Shown here: positions 17,238 to 26,028 of the stretch, piece by piece
Layout: every line of letters begins with the position of its first letter
Numbering within the stretch: position 1 is the first letter of the stretch
NCBI RefSeq assembly: GCF_014200605.1
Contig: NZ_JACHCE010000001.1
Coordinates: 1,240,001 to 1,304,000, forward strand
DNA: 64,000 nucleotides
From: Pedobacter cryoconitis
Lineage (GTDB): Bacteria > Bacteroidota > Bacteroidia > Sphingobacteriales > Sphingobacteriaceae
Direction of reading: 5' to 3'
Program-made: the position numbers and the translations under genes
Notes under the pieces: model-generated
What the model saw: only the letters and a program-made list of their open reading frames with translations
Told to the model about the DNA's origin: nothing
Databases searched by the model: none

Positions 17238-17267
17238 ATAAGGGGCATTCGCAGGAATGCCCCTTAT
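17238..17267 (+). terminator. 13-bp perfect hairpin after the precursor array
   Basis: ATAAGGGGCATTC (17238-17250) pairs perfectly with GAATGCCCCTTAT (17255-17267) around a GCAG loop. The T tract downstream is weak (ATATCATTTAC), so it may be a partial terminator or an RNA-stabilising 3' end that keeps precursor mRNA high relative to the enzyme genes. Confidence 0.75.
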
Positions 17268-17310
17268 ATCATTTACTCTTATTGAATTTAATAATTAAGC
17301 TCCCGGAACG

Positions 17311-17496
17311 ATGAAAAAAGTAAATCTATCAAACAAAATAACACTGGATAAAGAGATTATTTCAAAACTGAACGATGATCAGTTAAATGAGCTGGAAGGT
17401 GGTAAAGCAGCAGGCAGTATGTCTTGTATTACACTCTCTAATCAATCTTGTGTTTCGGCAAATTGTGAAGAGGCCCAGCAAAGATTATCACTTTAA
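17311..17496 (+). CDS. Class I lanthipeptide precursor 5, three cysteines (61 aa)
   Basis: 61 residues. The leader is the same type as the array (MKKVNLSNKITLDKEIISKL, ending ELEGG). The core differs: KAAGSMSCITLSNQSC then VSANCEEAQQRLSL. It keeps the two Ser-Cys pairs but gains a third Cys five residues after the second, so it could form a third ring. It lies after the hairpin and 55 bases before the outer-membrane barrel gene, so it may be expressed at the level of the enzymes rather than with the array. Confidence 0.85.
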   Translation: MKKVNLSNKITLDKEIISKLNDDQLNELEGGKAAGSMSCITLSNQSCVSANCEEAQQRLSL

Positions 17497-17551
17497 CCAA
17501 ACTGGATTACCAATCTAAACCAACAAGGGCTAAATTATTAAAACATATCAT

Positions 17552-19981
17552 ATGAAATACTTAAAAGGTAAATGTGTAATGATTAGGATGCTAATTTTTA
17601 TGAGTTTGTTGCTTTTGTCTTTTTACCCTTGTTTTGCACAAAATACAATTAAAGGTAAGGTTGTAGATGAAAACAAAATACCTGTTCCATTTGCAACGAT
17701 TACCTTAAAGATCAAAGTTGCCGATACACTCACTAAAAGGAATGTTATAAGTAATAATACGGGAGAATTTTCTATTGCTGATATCAGGGATGGCAGCGTA
17801 GAGCTTACAGTTTCAAGCGTAGGTTTTATTTCCATTAACCAGACAATTAATTTTGATCAGAATCACCTGGCTAATCTTCCTGAGCTTATGCTGCACGATG
17901 ACAGACAGACCTTAAGCGGAGTTACTATCTCTGCAAAAAAACCACTTATTCAGCAAAAAACAGATCGGTTAATTATGAATGTACAGGGTAGCGTACTGGC
18001 AAGCGGTAACAATGCTTACGATATACTGGCTATGGCGCCCTCAGTTCAGTTAATGAATGGAAAGCTCACCATGGACGGAAAATCTAATGTGTTGATTTTA
18101 CTTAATGGCAAACGTCTTCCTGGCGCTACATTAGAAAGTGTCCTGGGTTCTTTATCAGGGGAGCAAATTGAGCGTATAGAATTTATAAGCAACCCATCTT
18201 CTAAATATGATGCCAGTGCATCGGGCGGTGTAATCGAAATATATACCAAAAGGAATTCACAAATGGGATGGACAGCAAATGCAGGTGGAAATCTTGCCAG
18301 GGGATACAGGACAGGAGGGGGAGGAGACGCTGATTTTAGATTAAATACCCAAAAATGGGATTTTGGGGTTTCTGCAAGTTATGTGCAGAAAGGACATATT
18401 GAACGTGGATATTCAGACAGAGAGCTTTATCTGGGGAAAACACGAATTGGTGATTTTACCCAGCATATGGATTTGTCTTCAGGCAGTATGACTGACAAAA
18501 GCCTGAATGGCAGTATAGGTTATCAAATTAATAAAAATAATACTTTAGGCGCAGATGTAAACTTAATCAGATCTAAATTGAATGGTTCGGGTAATTTAGA
18601 TGCGGTAATTAACGAAAATCAAAATCGCATAACGACTAATACATTTAATGATGTTTTACTTCAGGTAGGTTTCTCTAACTATAATATTTTTTATAAAGCT
18701 GTTCTGGATTCATTGGGATCAAATTTTTTGACTACTGCCAACTATGCACGTTATACGAGCGGACAACAGCAGGAATTTAAGCAGCGTACAATAGATGAAA
18801 ATGCGGGCAGCATGACTGATTCTCAGTTTAGAAATAATGCGCCTGCCAAATATGATATTTATACAGGAACAGCTGATTATACCAGGAATTTTAAGAATTC
18901 TTCTAAACTGGAAGCAGGACTTAAATATACCCTGACCGAAAATCATAGCAACCAGCTTACCGAAGTATATCAGAATGGAACCTGGACTGAAAGTAACAAT
19001 GGATTAAGGGAACTGGGGTATTCGGAGAAAATTTATGCCGGCTATCTTAATTTTAATCATAAAATCGGTAAATTTTCATTTCAGGCAGGGCTTCGTGCCG
19101 AACAAAGTTCTTATAAAGTTACTGGCGGTATTGATTCCAGCTATTTTAACCTGTTTCCAAACTTAAGAATAGATTATAAAGTCTCTAAAGAATATAGTTC
19201 ATCAGTTGCTTATTCGAGGAATATCAACAGGCCATCTTATGATAATCTGATACCATACGATCTATATATAGATAATTATACAGTGAGCAGGGGTAATGCT
19301 TATTTAAGACCAGAATACAAACAGGCATTTTCCTGGAATCACTTATATAAGAAATATAGTTTGCGTTTAGCTTATACAAGAACTTCTGATGCCCTGACCA
19401 GTACTTTATTTTATGATGAGCAGAATTTTCGGTTTATTCAGACACAAAGTAATTTTCTGACTCAGAATTTATTTAGTGCAGCACTGTCGGTACCTGTAAA
19501 AATCACATCGTGGTGGGATATGAATAACAGAGCTGCAATTTATAGTAAAGATTTAAAGTATCCATCAGCATTTGATCCTAATGAAGTGCTCACAAGGAGC
19601 AAAACTTATTATTCACTCCATACCCTGAATACTTTCATTTTTAAAGATGGGCTTTCGGCCGAATTATCAGCCTATTATAACTCTCCAACTATAGATGGTA
19701 TATATACTTATGGTGCCTACTCTAACGTAAGTGCAGGGTTGAAAAAAACTCTTTTTGCAGGCAGGGGGTCTGTTAAACTTGATGTTTCTGATATTTTTTA
19801 TCAGAATAATCTTGTGATCTCAACCCATATTATTCCCACTGTTACCTCGGGTATAAACAGGATGGATACCAGAAGGGTGAGATTGAGTTTCCGTTATAGT
19901 TTTGGCGGAAATGGAAGTAAGAAAAGACAAAATGAGCATACAAAGGGAAACACAGATGAAATTAACAGATTAAAACTTTAA
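17552..19981 (+). CDS. Outer-membrane beta-barrel / TonB-dependent receptor-like protein in lanthipeptide operon
   Basis: 809 residues. Signal peptide to about CFAQ, a carboxypeptidase-regulatory-like domain (IKGKVVDENKIPVPFATITL), then a plug-like domain (DILAMAPSVQLMNGKLTMDG, GVIEIYTKRN) and a long barrel of the OMP_b-brl_3 type. It ends before a Lys/Asn-rich tail. The start at 17552 gives a slightly long n-region; the ATG at 17579 is a possible alternative. It sits inside the lanthipeptide operon, 4 bases before lanC, so it may carry the mature peptide across the outer membrane or act in self-protection. That role is inference from position. Confidence 0.8.
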   Translation: MKYLKGKCVMIRMLIFMSLLLLSFYPCFAQNTIKGKVVDENKIPVPFATITLKIKVADTLTKRNVISNNTGEFSIADIRDGSVELTVSSVGFISINQTINFDQNHLANLPELMLHDDRQTLSGVTISAKKPLIQQKTDRLIMNVQGSVLASGNNAYDILAMAPSVQLMNGKLTMDGKSNVLILLNGKRLPGATLESVLGSLSGEQIERIEFISNPSSKYDASASGGVIEIYTKRNSQMGWTANAGGNLARGYRTGGGGDADFRLNTQKWDFGVSASYVQKGHIERGYSDRELYLGKTRIGDFTQHMDLSSGSMTDKSLNGSIGYQINKNNTLGADVNLIRSKLNGSGNLDAVINENQNRITTNTFNDVLLQVGFSNYNIFYKAVLDSLGSNFLTTANYARYTSGQQQEFKQRTIDENAGSMTDSQFRNNAPAKYDIYTGTADYTRNFKNSSKLEAGLKYTLTENHSNQLTEVYQNGTWTESNNGLRELGYSEKIYAGYLNFNHKIGKFSFQAGLRAEQSSYKVTGGIDSSYFNLFPNLRIDYKVSKEYSSSVAYSRNINRPSYDNLIPYDLYIDNYTVSRGNAYLRPEYKQAFSWNHLYKKYSLRLAYTRTSDALTSTLFYDEQNFRFIQTQSNFLTQNLFSAALSVPVKITSWWDMNNRAAIYSKDLKYPSAFDPNEVLTRSKTYYSLHTLNTFIFKDGLSAELSAYYNSPTIDGIYTYGAYSNVSAGLKKTLFAGRGSVKLDVSDIFYQNNLVISTHIIPTVTSGINRMDTRRVRLSFRYSFGGNGSKKRQNEHTKGNTDEINRLKL

Positions 19982-19985
19982 TGAT

Positions 19986-21206
19986 ATGGAAGAACTATTG
20001 AAAAAATATGATCGTGAGCCAGCTCAAAAAAGCATAGAAGCACTACTAGCTGATATTGTAGCTCATGTAAACGCATTGACACCTGCAGTACTGCATAATT
20101 TTGGTCTGGGAACAGGACGTGGAGGGGCTATATTATTAAATTGTCATTATGCCAGGCTAACCGGAAATGATGAGTTTTATGAAGTTGCGGAAAAATTATT
20201 GCTTGAATCAATAGATGCACTCAATCCTGTTAAATATAAAGCCATATTATCAAACTATTATGGCGATTTATCAGAATTTGGAACACTGATCAGTTACCTG
20301 GAAGAGAATGGACATTTAAATCAGGATACTGGATTTTCATTTTATGAATTTGATAATTTGCTGATTGACAGGGTTCAAACCAATATTGAACAAAAGAATT
20401 TTGGAATTGGTACGGGGGCATTAAGTATCAGTTCTTATTTGCTGAGAAGGCTTGACAATTCTCCCGAAGTTTACCGTTGTACACTTGATTTATTCGAAGC
20501 CATTTATAAAGCTGCAGAAGGAGATAAAGAGAATGGGTATTACTGGACGACGAATTATTTTGAAGAGCCGAGGGTATATACTGGTTTAGCGCATGGAAAC
20601 GCAATGATCATTAATTTCCTATGTTCAATTCATGCTAAAGGAATTGAAAAAGAAAGATGTGAAGAACTGATGCGTTATGCCATCAAATTTCTTTTGCTTA
20701 ATCAAATTGATCCTGTTCAGTATGGCTCAAATTTCCCGCTCTGGGTTGGAAGAAATGAAGAAACTAAAAATCATTGTGTTGTTTATGGAGATATCGGTAC
20801 GGTGTATGCCATCATAAAAGCGGCACAGATTCTTAAGGATTCTGCATATCTGGCTGAAGCTATTATACTGGCTTATGATACGGTAACCAGGCACCGTAAA
20901 GAAGATACAACGCTTTTAGATGCTTCTATTAAGTATGGAGTAAGCTCTCCTTATCTGGTATATAACAGGATCTATCAACTGACAGGAATAGAAGCATTTA
21001 AAACAGCTGCTAACTATTGGTTTGATCAGATCAGTGAAATGAATACAGCAGACAATGAATACTTAGGCTTCAATTCTCATTTCTTTAAAAAATATCCGGA
21101 AGGCCAGTTGGGTTTTGGATACGGACTTGCCGGGATAGGTTTGGTATTCATGCAGCACCTGTCAGAAGGAGCACTATCAATTAACGAATTTACATGGATA
21201 CCTTAG
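19986..21206 (+). CDS. LanC-family cyclase with non-canonical zinc site
   Basis: 406 residues of the LanC alpha/alpha-barrel type, which in class I systems adds Cys thiols to dehydrated residues. Repeated G-x-G-[TR]-G-[AG] blocks (GLGTGRGGA, GIGTGALS, GLAHGNAM, YGDIGTVYA, GFGYGLAGIG) show the toroid. The first catalytic motif is kept: GLAHGN with His203. The second, normally W-C-Y-G, reads HCVVYGD: a Cys (264) is present but two residues early. The third, normally C-H-G, is K316-Y317-G318, so two usual zinc ligands are absent. It is adjacent to the barrel gene (4 bases) and the lone receiver (9 bases). Either a divergent metal site or a metal-free LanC; family assignment is by overall pattern. 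Confidence 0.78.
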   Translation: MEELLKKYDREPAQKSIEALLADIVAHVNALTPAVLHNFGLGTGRGGAILLNCHYARLTGNDEFYEVAEKLLLESIDALNPVKYKAILSNYYGDLSEFGTLISYLEENGHLNQDTGFSFYEFDNLLIDRVQTNIEQKNFGIGTGALSISSYLLRRLDNSPEVYRCTLDLFEAIYKAAEGDKENGYYWTTNYFEEPRVYTGLAHGNAMIINFLCSIHAKGIEKERCEELMRYAIKFLLLNQIDPVQYGSNFPLWVGRNEETKNHCVVYGDIGTVYAIIKAAQILKDSAYLAEAIILAYDTVTRHRKEDTTLLDASIKYGVSSPYLVYNRIYQLTGIEAFKTAANYWFDQISEMNTADNEYLGFNSHFFKKYPEGQLGFGYGLAGIGLVFMQHLSEGALSINEFTWIP

Positions 21207-21215
21207 TTAAAAGAG

Positions 21216-21581
21216 ATGATACTAACCTGCATAATTATAGAAGACGAGCCATTGGCACAAGAGCTTCTTCAGGACTATATATATAGAAGAAATGATCTGA
21301 CTCTTTTAGGTAAATTTAATAATGTCAATGACTTTATTAAATTTAAGGAAGAGAAGATTGATTTAATGTTCATGGACATTAAGATAAGGGGGAATGTAAA
21401 AAAGGATATAGAAGGTCTTTTTTCAAATGATTGCAGTATCGTACTTGTAACAGCATATACCATTGATCAGCTGAGTGATTATAATTTGAGCCAGATTAGT
21501 AATGTACTTTACAAACCAGTATCTTATGAGAAATTTAACCGCTGTATTGATGAGGTTTTATATGAAATAATAAATAAATAA
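21216..21581 (+). CDS. Single-domain response regulator receiver
   Basis: 121 residues making up one CheY-like receiver domain and no output domain. The acidic pair Glu9-Asp10 in IIIEDEPLA, the phospho-acceptor Asp54 in LMFMDIKI, Thr79 in LVTAY and Lys100 in LYKPVS are all present. The sequence resembles the receiver half of LytTR regulators. It lies inside the lanthipeptide biosynthetic run, 9 bases after lanC and 8 before lanB. The LytS-type kinase encoded 5 kb downstream could phosphorylate it, so it may act as a phosphate sink or protein-protein switch. That partner is inferred. Confidence 0.8.
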   Translation: MILTCIIIEDEPLAQELLQDYIYRRNDLTLLGKFNNVNDFIKFKEEKIDLMFMDIKIRGNVKKDIEGLFSNDCSIVLVTAYTIDQLSDYNLSQISNVLYKPVSYEKFNRCIDEVLYEIINK

Positions 21582-21589
21582 TTAAAGAT

Positions 21590-24500
21590 ATGCTGAAAGC
21601 AAAAATTACTCCTTTCGATTTTTATTTACTGAGAATGCCGGCATTGTCAATAGATAGTTTATTTGCTTTGAACAAGATAACTGATTCTGAGAGTCTGATA
21701 CAGGCAATCTTCACACTTTATCAGTCTGAAGATTTGCAGGAATCTATTTATCTGGCCAGTCCGGAACTTTATGTTGAATTGGTCAAATGGCTGGAGAACC
21801 CACAGGGGGTGAGAAATGAAAGGTTAATGCTTACCTTATATAAGTATCTGCTGCGGATGAGTTCAAGATGTACACCATATGGTTTGTTTGCAGGTTTTGA
21901 TATGGGGCTGATCACAGCAGAGAAAACCAGCTGGGATTTAAAAAATGAGACAGTGAAGCATAGCCGTCTGGATATGAATTATGTAGCGGAAATTACCTCG
22001 GCATTGACACAGCAGTCAGAACTCAAAACTAAATTAACTTTCAATCCTAATAATAGTCTTTATAAAACCAATAATACTTACCGTTATTATGAATATAGAC
22101 TAAAAAATAAAAAAAGGGAATATTTTTTAGTGTCGATTAAATCCTCAAAATATGTAGAGATGATTTTGAGGACGGCCCAAAATGGAGCAAAGTACCGGGA
22201 TCTGCAGGATTCATTAATCTCTTTGTCACTTACTGCAGCGCAAGCCACAGAATTTTTGGATGAGATTATTAGCAGTCAGATCATCACATCAGAACTTGAA
22301 CCTACTATAACTGGCAGAGAATTTTTTGATGTGCTGTTGGATAAATTGCAGGATCTGGATAGTACAAATACTAAACTTCCTGGTTTATTGATGATTAACA
22401 GTATTTTGAAAAGAAAGGGAAATCTGGTTAAATCCTGTAAAGAAATAGAATCAATTCTTCAGGAGGATTTCCCCCTGGCAAAAAGTAAAGATCTGGTACA
22501 GACTGATCTGGAAATTAAAATGGATAAGAATTCCCTGAATACACAAAGTATAGGAATTCTTTCTAAAGAACTGAATGAGTTAAGCGGACTGTATAAAAGT
22601 GATATTTCAAGTGATCTGAAGGTGTTTAAGCAGAAGTTCAGTAAGCGTTATGAGGAACAGGAAATCCCTCTGCTTGAAGCATTGGATACTGAAGCAGGGA
22701 TCGGTTACGCGAAATTTAGCGGTGCACATGTCAATTATACCCCTTTGATTGACGGATTAGTTTTTCCTGGTAAAAAAGGAGTGGGCAAAGTGAGTTTAAC
22801 ACCTTACAAACAACTGGTTTTTAAAAAGTTTGTTGAAAGTCAGCAGACAGGAAAAGATAAGGTTACTATTAGTCCTGCAGAGCTGGAGGAATTAGGCCCT
22901 GTTACTAACAATAAAATGCCGAAAACTTTATTCAGTGTGGGAAGCTTTGTTGCTGCCAGTACTGATGAAATTGATCAGGGTAATTTCAAATTCAATATGA
23001 CAGTCTTTGGCGGAGCTTCAGCTACCCCTTTGCTTGGAAGATTTGCCCCATCTCTTGATGTGCTGGATCAAAAATTAAAAGAATGTGCAGTTGTGGAGCA
23101 GGAAGGTTTGGGCGATGCTATTTTAGCAGAAATTGTCCATCTTCCAGAAGCCAGGATAGGTAATATCCTGCAACGCCCGCAGATCAGACCATTTGAAATT
23201 CCTTTTTTGGGCAATTCTTCTGCTGACAGGGACCATCAGATCCCTGTTACTGATTTGTTGATCTCTATCAGGAATGATAAGATTGTACTGCGTTCAAAGA
23301 GATTGAATAAAATTATTATCCCCAGACTGAGTTCTGCTCATAATTATGCAAACGGGATTTCCGTCTATAAGTTTCTTTGTGATTTGCAAAGCCAGGGGAG
23401 TAATTTCTCCATTTTCTGGGATTGGGACTTCTTAACTCAGCAGGCATTTTTGCCAAGGGTAGAGTATAAGCATATTATTCTCTCCAGAGCCAGATGGCAG
23501 CTGAAATCCTCTATATACAATGAGATTAAAGACCTGAAATCTGCTGAAGAGATTATTGATTTTAGAAATAAGTATAAGCTTCCTTCCAAAGTTCTGCTGA
23601 CGGAAGGAGATAATGAGCTGCTTCTTGATTTTGATTGCCCCCTGGTTATGCCTTTACTGATTCAGCACCTGAAAAAAAAGGATGCCGTATTTTATGAATT
23701 TTTACATACTGATCACAGCCAACTGGCAACTGATCATTCCGGGGCAAATTATTTAAATGAAGTAATCCTTCCTTTTTATACTCAAAGTGAGCAGCATAAT
23801 CAGCAGCATTTGATTCCTAAGAAAGAAAGTGTATTAAAACGTTCTTTTCCCCTGGGAAGTGAGTGGACATATGTGAAAATATATTGTGGCTCAAAATGGG
23901 CAGATACTGTTCTGACAGATTATTTACTTCCAATGATCAATGGCATGCTGGAAGATAAACTTATAGAAAAGTGGTTTTTTATTCGCTTCAATGACCCTGA
24001 AGGACACCTGAGAGTCAGATTTCTGCATCAGCAAAATACGATAGCTACCGCAGAGCTTATTAATCGTATTCAGCAGGCATTAAATGGACTCTACGACCAG
24101 AGAATAGTTTGTAAACTGCAATATGATACTTATGATAGAGAAATAGAGCGTTATGGAGAAAAGACTATGGAGCTTGGTGAGACTATTTTTTATAATGATA
24201 GCAAAGCAGTTATTAATTTCCTGAATCTGATTGAGGGTGTTGAAGGTGAAAAATACAGATGGCTGTTTGCCATGAGGGGTGTTGAGCTTTTAATGGCAGA
24301 TTTTGGAATGAGTCTGGAGCAAAGACAGCAATTAATGGAACAGGCATTTTCTGCTTTCTTTGCAGAATTTGCAGGGAATAAAAGTTTGAATACACAGTTA
24401 AATGATAAATTCAGAGAAGTAAGTACAGAACTGAATTTGTTTATGGACCCCTTAAATGATAGTGAGGAAATAGAAGAAGCTGTTGAGTTATTTAATGAGC

Positions 24501-24745
24501 GTTCACTGAATAATAAAAATGCGCTGGCTGAATTTTATCTTTTAGCGGCAGAGCATCAGGCCGAAACTGACTTTAATTTAATTTTCAGGAGTATTATGCC
24601 AAGTTATATACATATGTTTTTAAATAGAATGTTTATAGCAAATCAAAGAATGCATGAACTGGTTGTTTATCATCATATGGCTAAATATTATGCTTCCTTA
24701 ATAGCACGCAGAAAACATTCACCAATTAAATCTACCATATCATGA
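21590..24745 (+). CDS. lanB: Full-length lantibiotic dehydratase LanB
   Basis: 1051 residues, the normal size for tRNA-glutamyl-dependent LanB enzymes that glutamylate then eliminate Ser/Thr hydroxyls of the precursor to give Dha/Dhb. The N-terminal glutamylation domain covers about residues 1-740, with the conserved RMSSRCTPYGLFAGF near residue 91. The C-terminal elimination domain (SpaB_C type) starts near residue 755 with LGSEWTYVKIYCG, followed by KWFFIRFNDPEGHLRVRF. The enzyme is a single fused chain. It acts in the cytoplasm on the five precursors encoded upstream. Its TGA overlaps the ATG of the next gene (ATGA), indicating coupling. The symbol is generic. Confidence 0.93.
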   Translation: MLKAKITPFDFYLLRMPALSIDSLFALNKITDSESLIQAIFTLYQSEDLQESIYLASPELYVELVKWLENPQGVRNERLMLTLYKYLLRMSSRCTPYGLFAGFDMGLITAEKTSWDLKNETVKHSRLDMNYVAEITSALTQQSELKTKLTFNPNNSLYKTNNTYRYYEYRLKNKKREYFLVSIKSSKYVEMILRTAQNGAKYRDLQDSLISLSLTAAQATEFLDEIISSQIITSELEPTITGREFFDVLLDKLQDLDSTNTKLPGLLMINSILKRKGNLVKSCKEIESILQEDFPLAKSKDLVQTDLEIKMDKNSLNTQSIGILSKELNELSGLYKSDISSDLKVFKQKFSKRYEEQEIPLLEALDTEAGIGYAKFSGAHVNYTPLIDGLVFPGKKGVGKVSLTPYKQLVFKKFVESQQTGKDKVTISPAELEELGPVTNNKMPKTLFSVGSFVAASTDEIDQGNFKFNMTVFGGASATPLLGRFAPSLDVLDQKLKECAVVEQEGLGDAILAEIVHLPEARIGNILQRPQIRPFEIPFLGNSSADRDHQIPVTDLLISIRNDKIVLRSKRLNKIIIPRLSSAHNYANGISVYKFLCDLQSQGSNFSIFWDWDFLTQQAFLPRVEYKHIILSRARWQLKSSIYNEIKDLKSAEEIIDFRNKYKLPSKVLLTEGDNELLLDFDCPLVMPLLIQHLKKKDAVFYEFLHTDHSQLATDHSGANYLNEVILPFYTQSEQHNQQHLIPKKESVLKRSFPLGSEWTYVKIYCGSKWADTVLTDYLLPMINGMLEDKLIEKWFFIRFNDPEGHLRVRFLHQQNTIATAELINRIQQALNGLYDQRIVCKLQYDTYDREIERYGEKTMELGETIFYNDSKAVINFLNLIEGVEGEKYRWLFAMRGVELLMADFGMSLEQRQQLMEQAFSAFFAEFAGNKSLNTQLNDKFREVSTELNLFMDPLNDSEEIEEAVELFNERSLNNKNALAEFYLLAAEHQAETDFNLIFRSIMPSYIHMFLNRMFIANQRMHELVVYHHMAKYYASLIARRKHSPIKSTIS

Positions 24746-25254
24746 TCGTTGACCGCCCCCATTTTTCCGCAGAAATAAATGAAATAATAGGTAATCCGCC
24801 GCATTGGGTCCATCGCGTAGGAGGGACTTTCCTTTTGTTGATTATTATCGGCTTTGTCACCAGCTCGGCCCTGATTGTTATTCCAAAGCAGCATATCCTG
24901 CCTGTGATTTTATATGGACAGCCGGCTGGGAAAGATATTGATTCTGTTCAAAAGGCTTCGGGATTTTTAGTGAAAGGTGTTTTGGATGCGGGTCAGTTAG
25001 AAGGATTGAAAAAGGCTGCTGTTGTGCAGGTCGAGATTCCGCTGGATAACAGCTCACAAGATAAAATAAGTTTGAAAGGAAGGTTACTGGATATCATCCC
25101 GCCTATAAAAAACGGTAAAATTGCTTATACGGTTAAGCTGGATAAAAAGTCCGCCGATCTGTTAACTGGTAAATTACCGGAAATAGAATCGATCGGCGGA
25201 ACCCTTATTTTTGAAAGTGAAAAGAGAACATTACTCCAGTCACTCATAGAATAA
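24742..25254 (+). CDS. Shortened HlyD-like membrane protein
   Basis: 170 residues. The opening matches the start of Bacteroidota HlyD/membrane-fusion proteins: SAEINEIIGNPPHWVHRVGG then one membrane helix (about residues 30-50). Typical HlyD proteins are 350-450 residues, with a lipoyl half-motif and a long coiled coil; both are missing here and the chain goes straight to a beta-rich domain (VQVEIPLDNS, LKGRLLDIIPP). It overlaps lanB by 4 bases. It may work with the C39 exporter encoded 2 kb away as a minimal adaptor, or have lost the adaptor role. Function is inferred. Confidence 0.6.
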   Translation: MIVDRPHFSAEINEIIGNPPHWVHRVGGTFLLLIIIGFVTSSALIVIPKQHILPVILYGQPAGKDIDSVQKASGFLVKGVLDAGQLEGLKKAAVVQVEIPLDNSSQDKISLKGRLLDIIPPIKNGKIAYTVKLDKKSADLLTGKLPEIESIGGTLIFESEKRTLLQSLIE

Positions 25255-25256
25255 TT

Positions 25257-25967
25257 TTAATCGGTCTGGAGGCCAAATTGTTTTAGCAAAGCGTCTTTAT
25301 AAAGCTTTCCAATTGGGATTTTTTCCTTTAAGGTATATAAATCGATTTCATTTCCATTAAATGATTTGATCTCATCCTTTTTGATAATAAATGATTTTTG
25401 TATCCTGATGAATTTGTCTTCAGGCAGCTGGTCTTCAATCCGCTTCATCGTAAGGTGTGTTACGATTGTCCGGTCTTTGAGCACCAGCTTTACATAATCC
25501 TTCATTCCTTCGACATAGCAGATCTCATCAAACATCACCCGGTGTAACTTGTGACCATCTTTTACAAAAAGATGCTGGTTTTTAGGTACATCAGAAATTT
25601 TTCCTTTCTGATAGATTATTTTTGAGGCCTTATTGACAGCTCTCAGGAATCTTTCAAAAGGAAAGGGTTTAACAATATAATCAAGTGCGTCCAAATCAAA
25701 TCCATCCACTGCATAATTCGGATAGGCAGAGATGAAAATTACATAAGGCGGGTTTTGTAAAGATCTGATGAAATCAATCCCGTTTACTTCTGGCATATGA
25801 ATATCAGAAAATAACAGATCTACACTATCGCTCTGCATATGCTCCAAAGCATCAAAAACATGCTTACAGCTGGCAATCAGCTCAAGGTTTGGTATTTTAC
25901 TAATATAATCCTCAATGGTTTCTCTTGCCAGAGGTTCATCATCTATAATCAGGCATTTAATAGTCAT
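25257..25967 (-). CDS. LytTR-family response regulator
   Basis: 236 residues: receiver domain at 1-115 with the acidic pair Asp9-Asp10, phospho-acceptor Asp55 (LLFSDIHMPEVNG), FISAY and the Lys of IVKPF; then a LytTR DNA-binding domain from about residue 130 (LFVKDGHKL, ICYVEGMKDYVKL, FIRIQKSFII). Cytoplasmic transcription regulator. It is encoded 61 bases after the LytS-type kinase on the same strand, so the two form a two-component system. They lie between the lanthipeptide enzyme genes and the exporter and point the other way, and probably control one or both of those transcripts in response to an extracellular or membrane signal. Confidence 0.92.
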   Translation of the reverse strand: MTIKCLIIDDEPLARETIEDYISKIPNLELIASCKHVFDALEHMQSDSVDLLFSDIHMPEVNGIDFIRSLQNPPYVIFISAYPNYAVDGFDLDALDYIVKPFPFERFLRAVNKASKIIYQKGKISDVPKNQHLFVKDGHKLHRVMFDEICYVEGMKDYVKLVLKDRTIVTHLTMKRIEDQLPEDKFIRIQKSFIIKKDEIKSFNGNEIDLYTLKEKIPIGKLYKDALLKQFGLQTD

Positions 25968-26028
25968 TTGTATGAATAGGTTAGATGTGGTTACAATATA
26001 TGTTATTCCTTTAAGAATATCAAAATCG

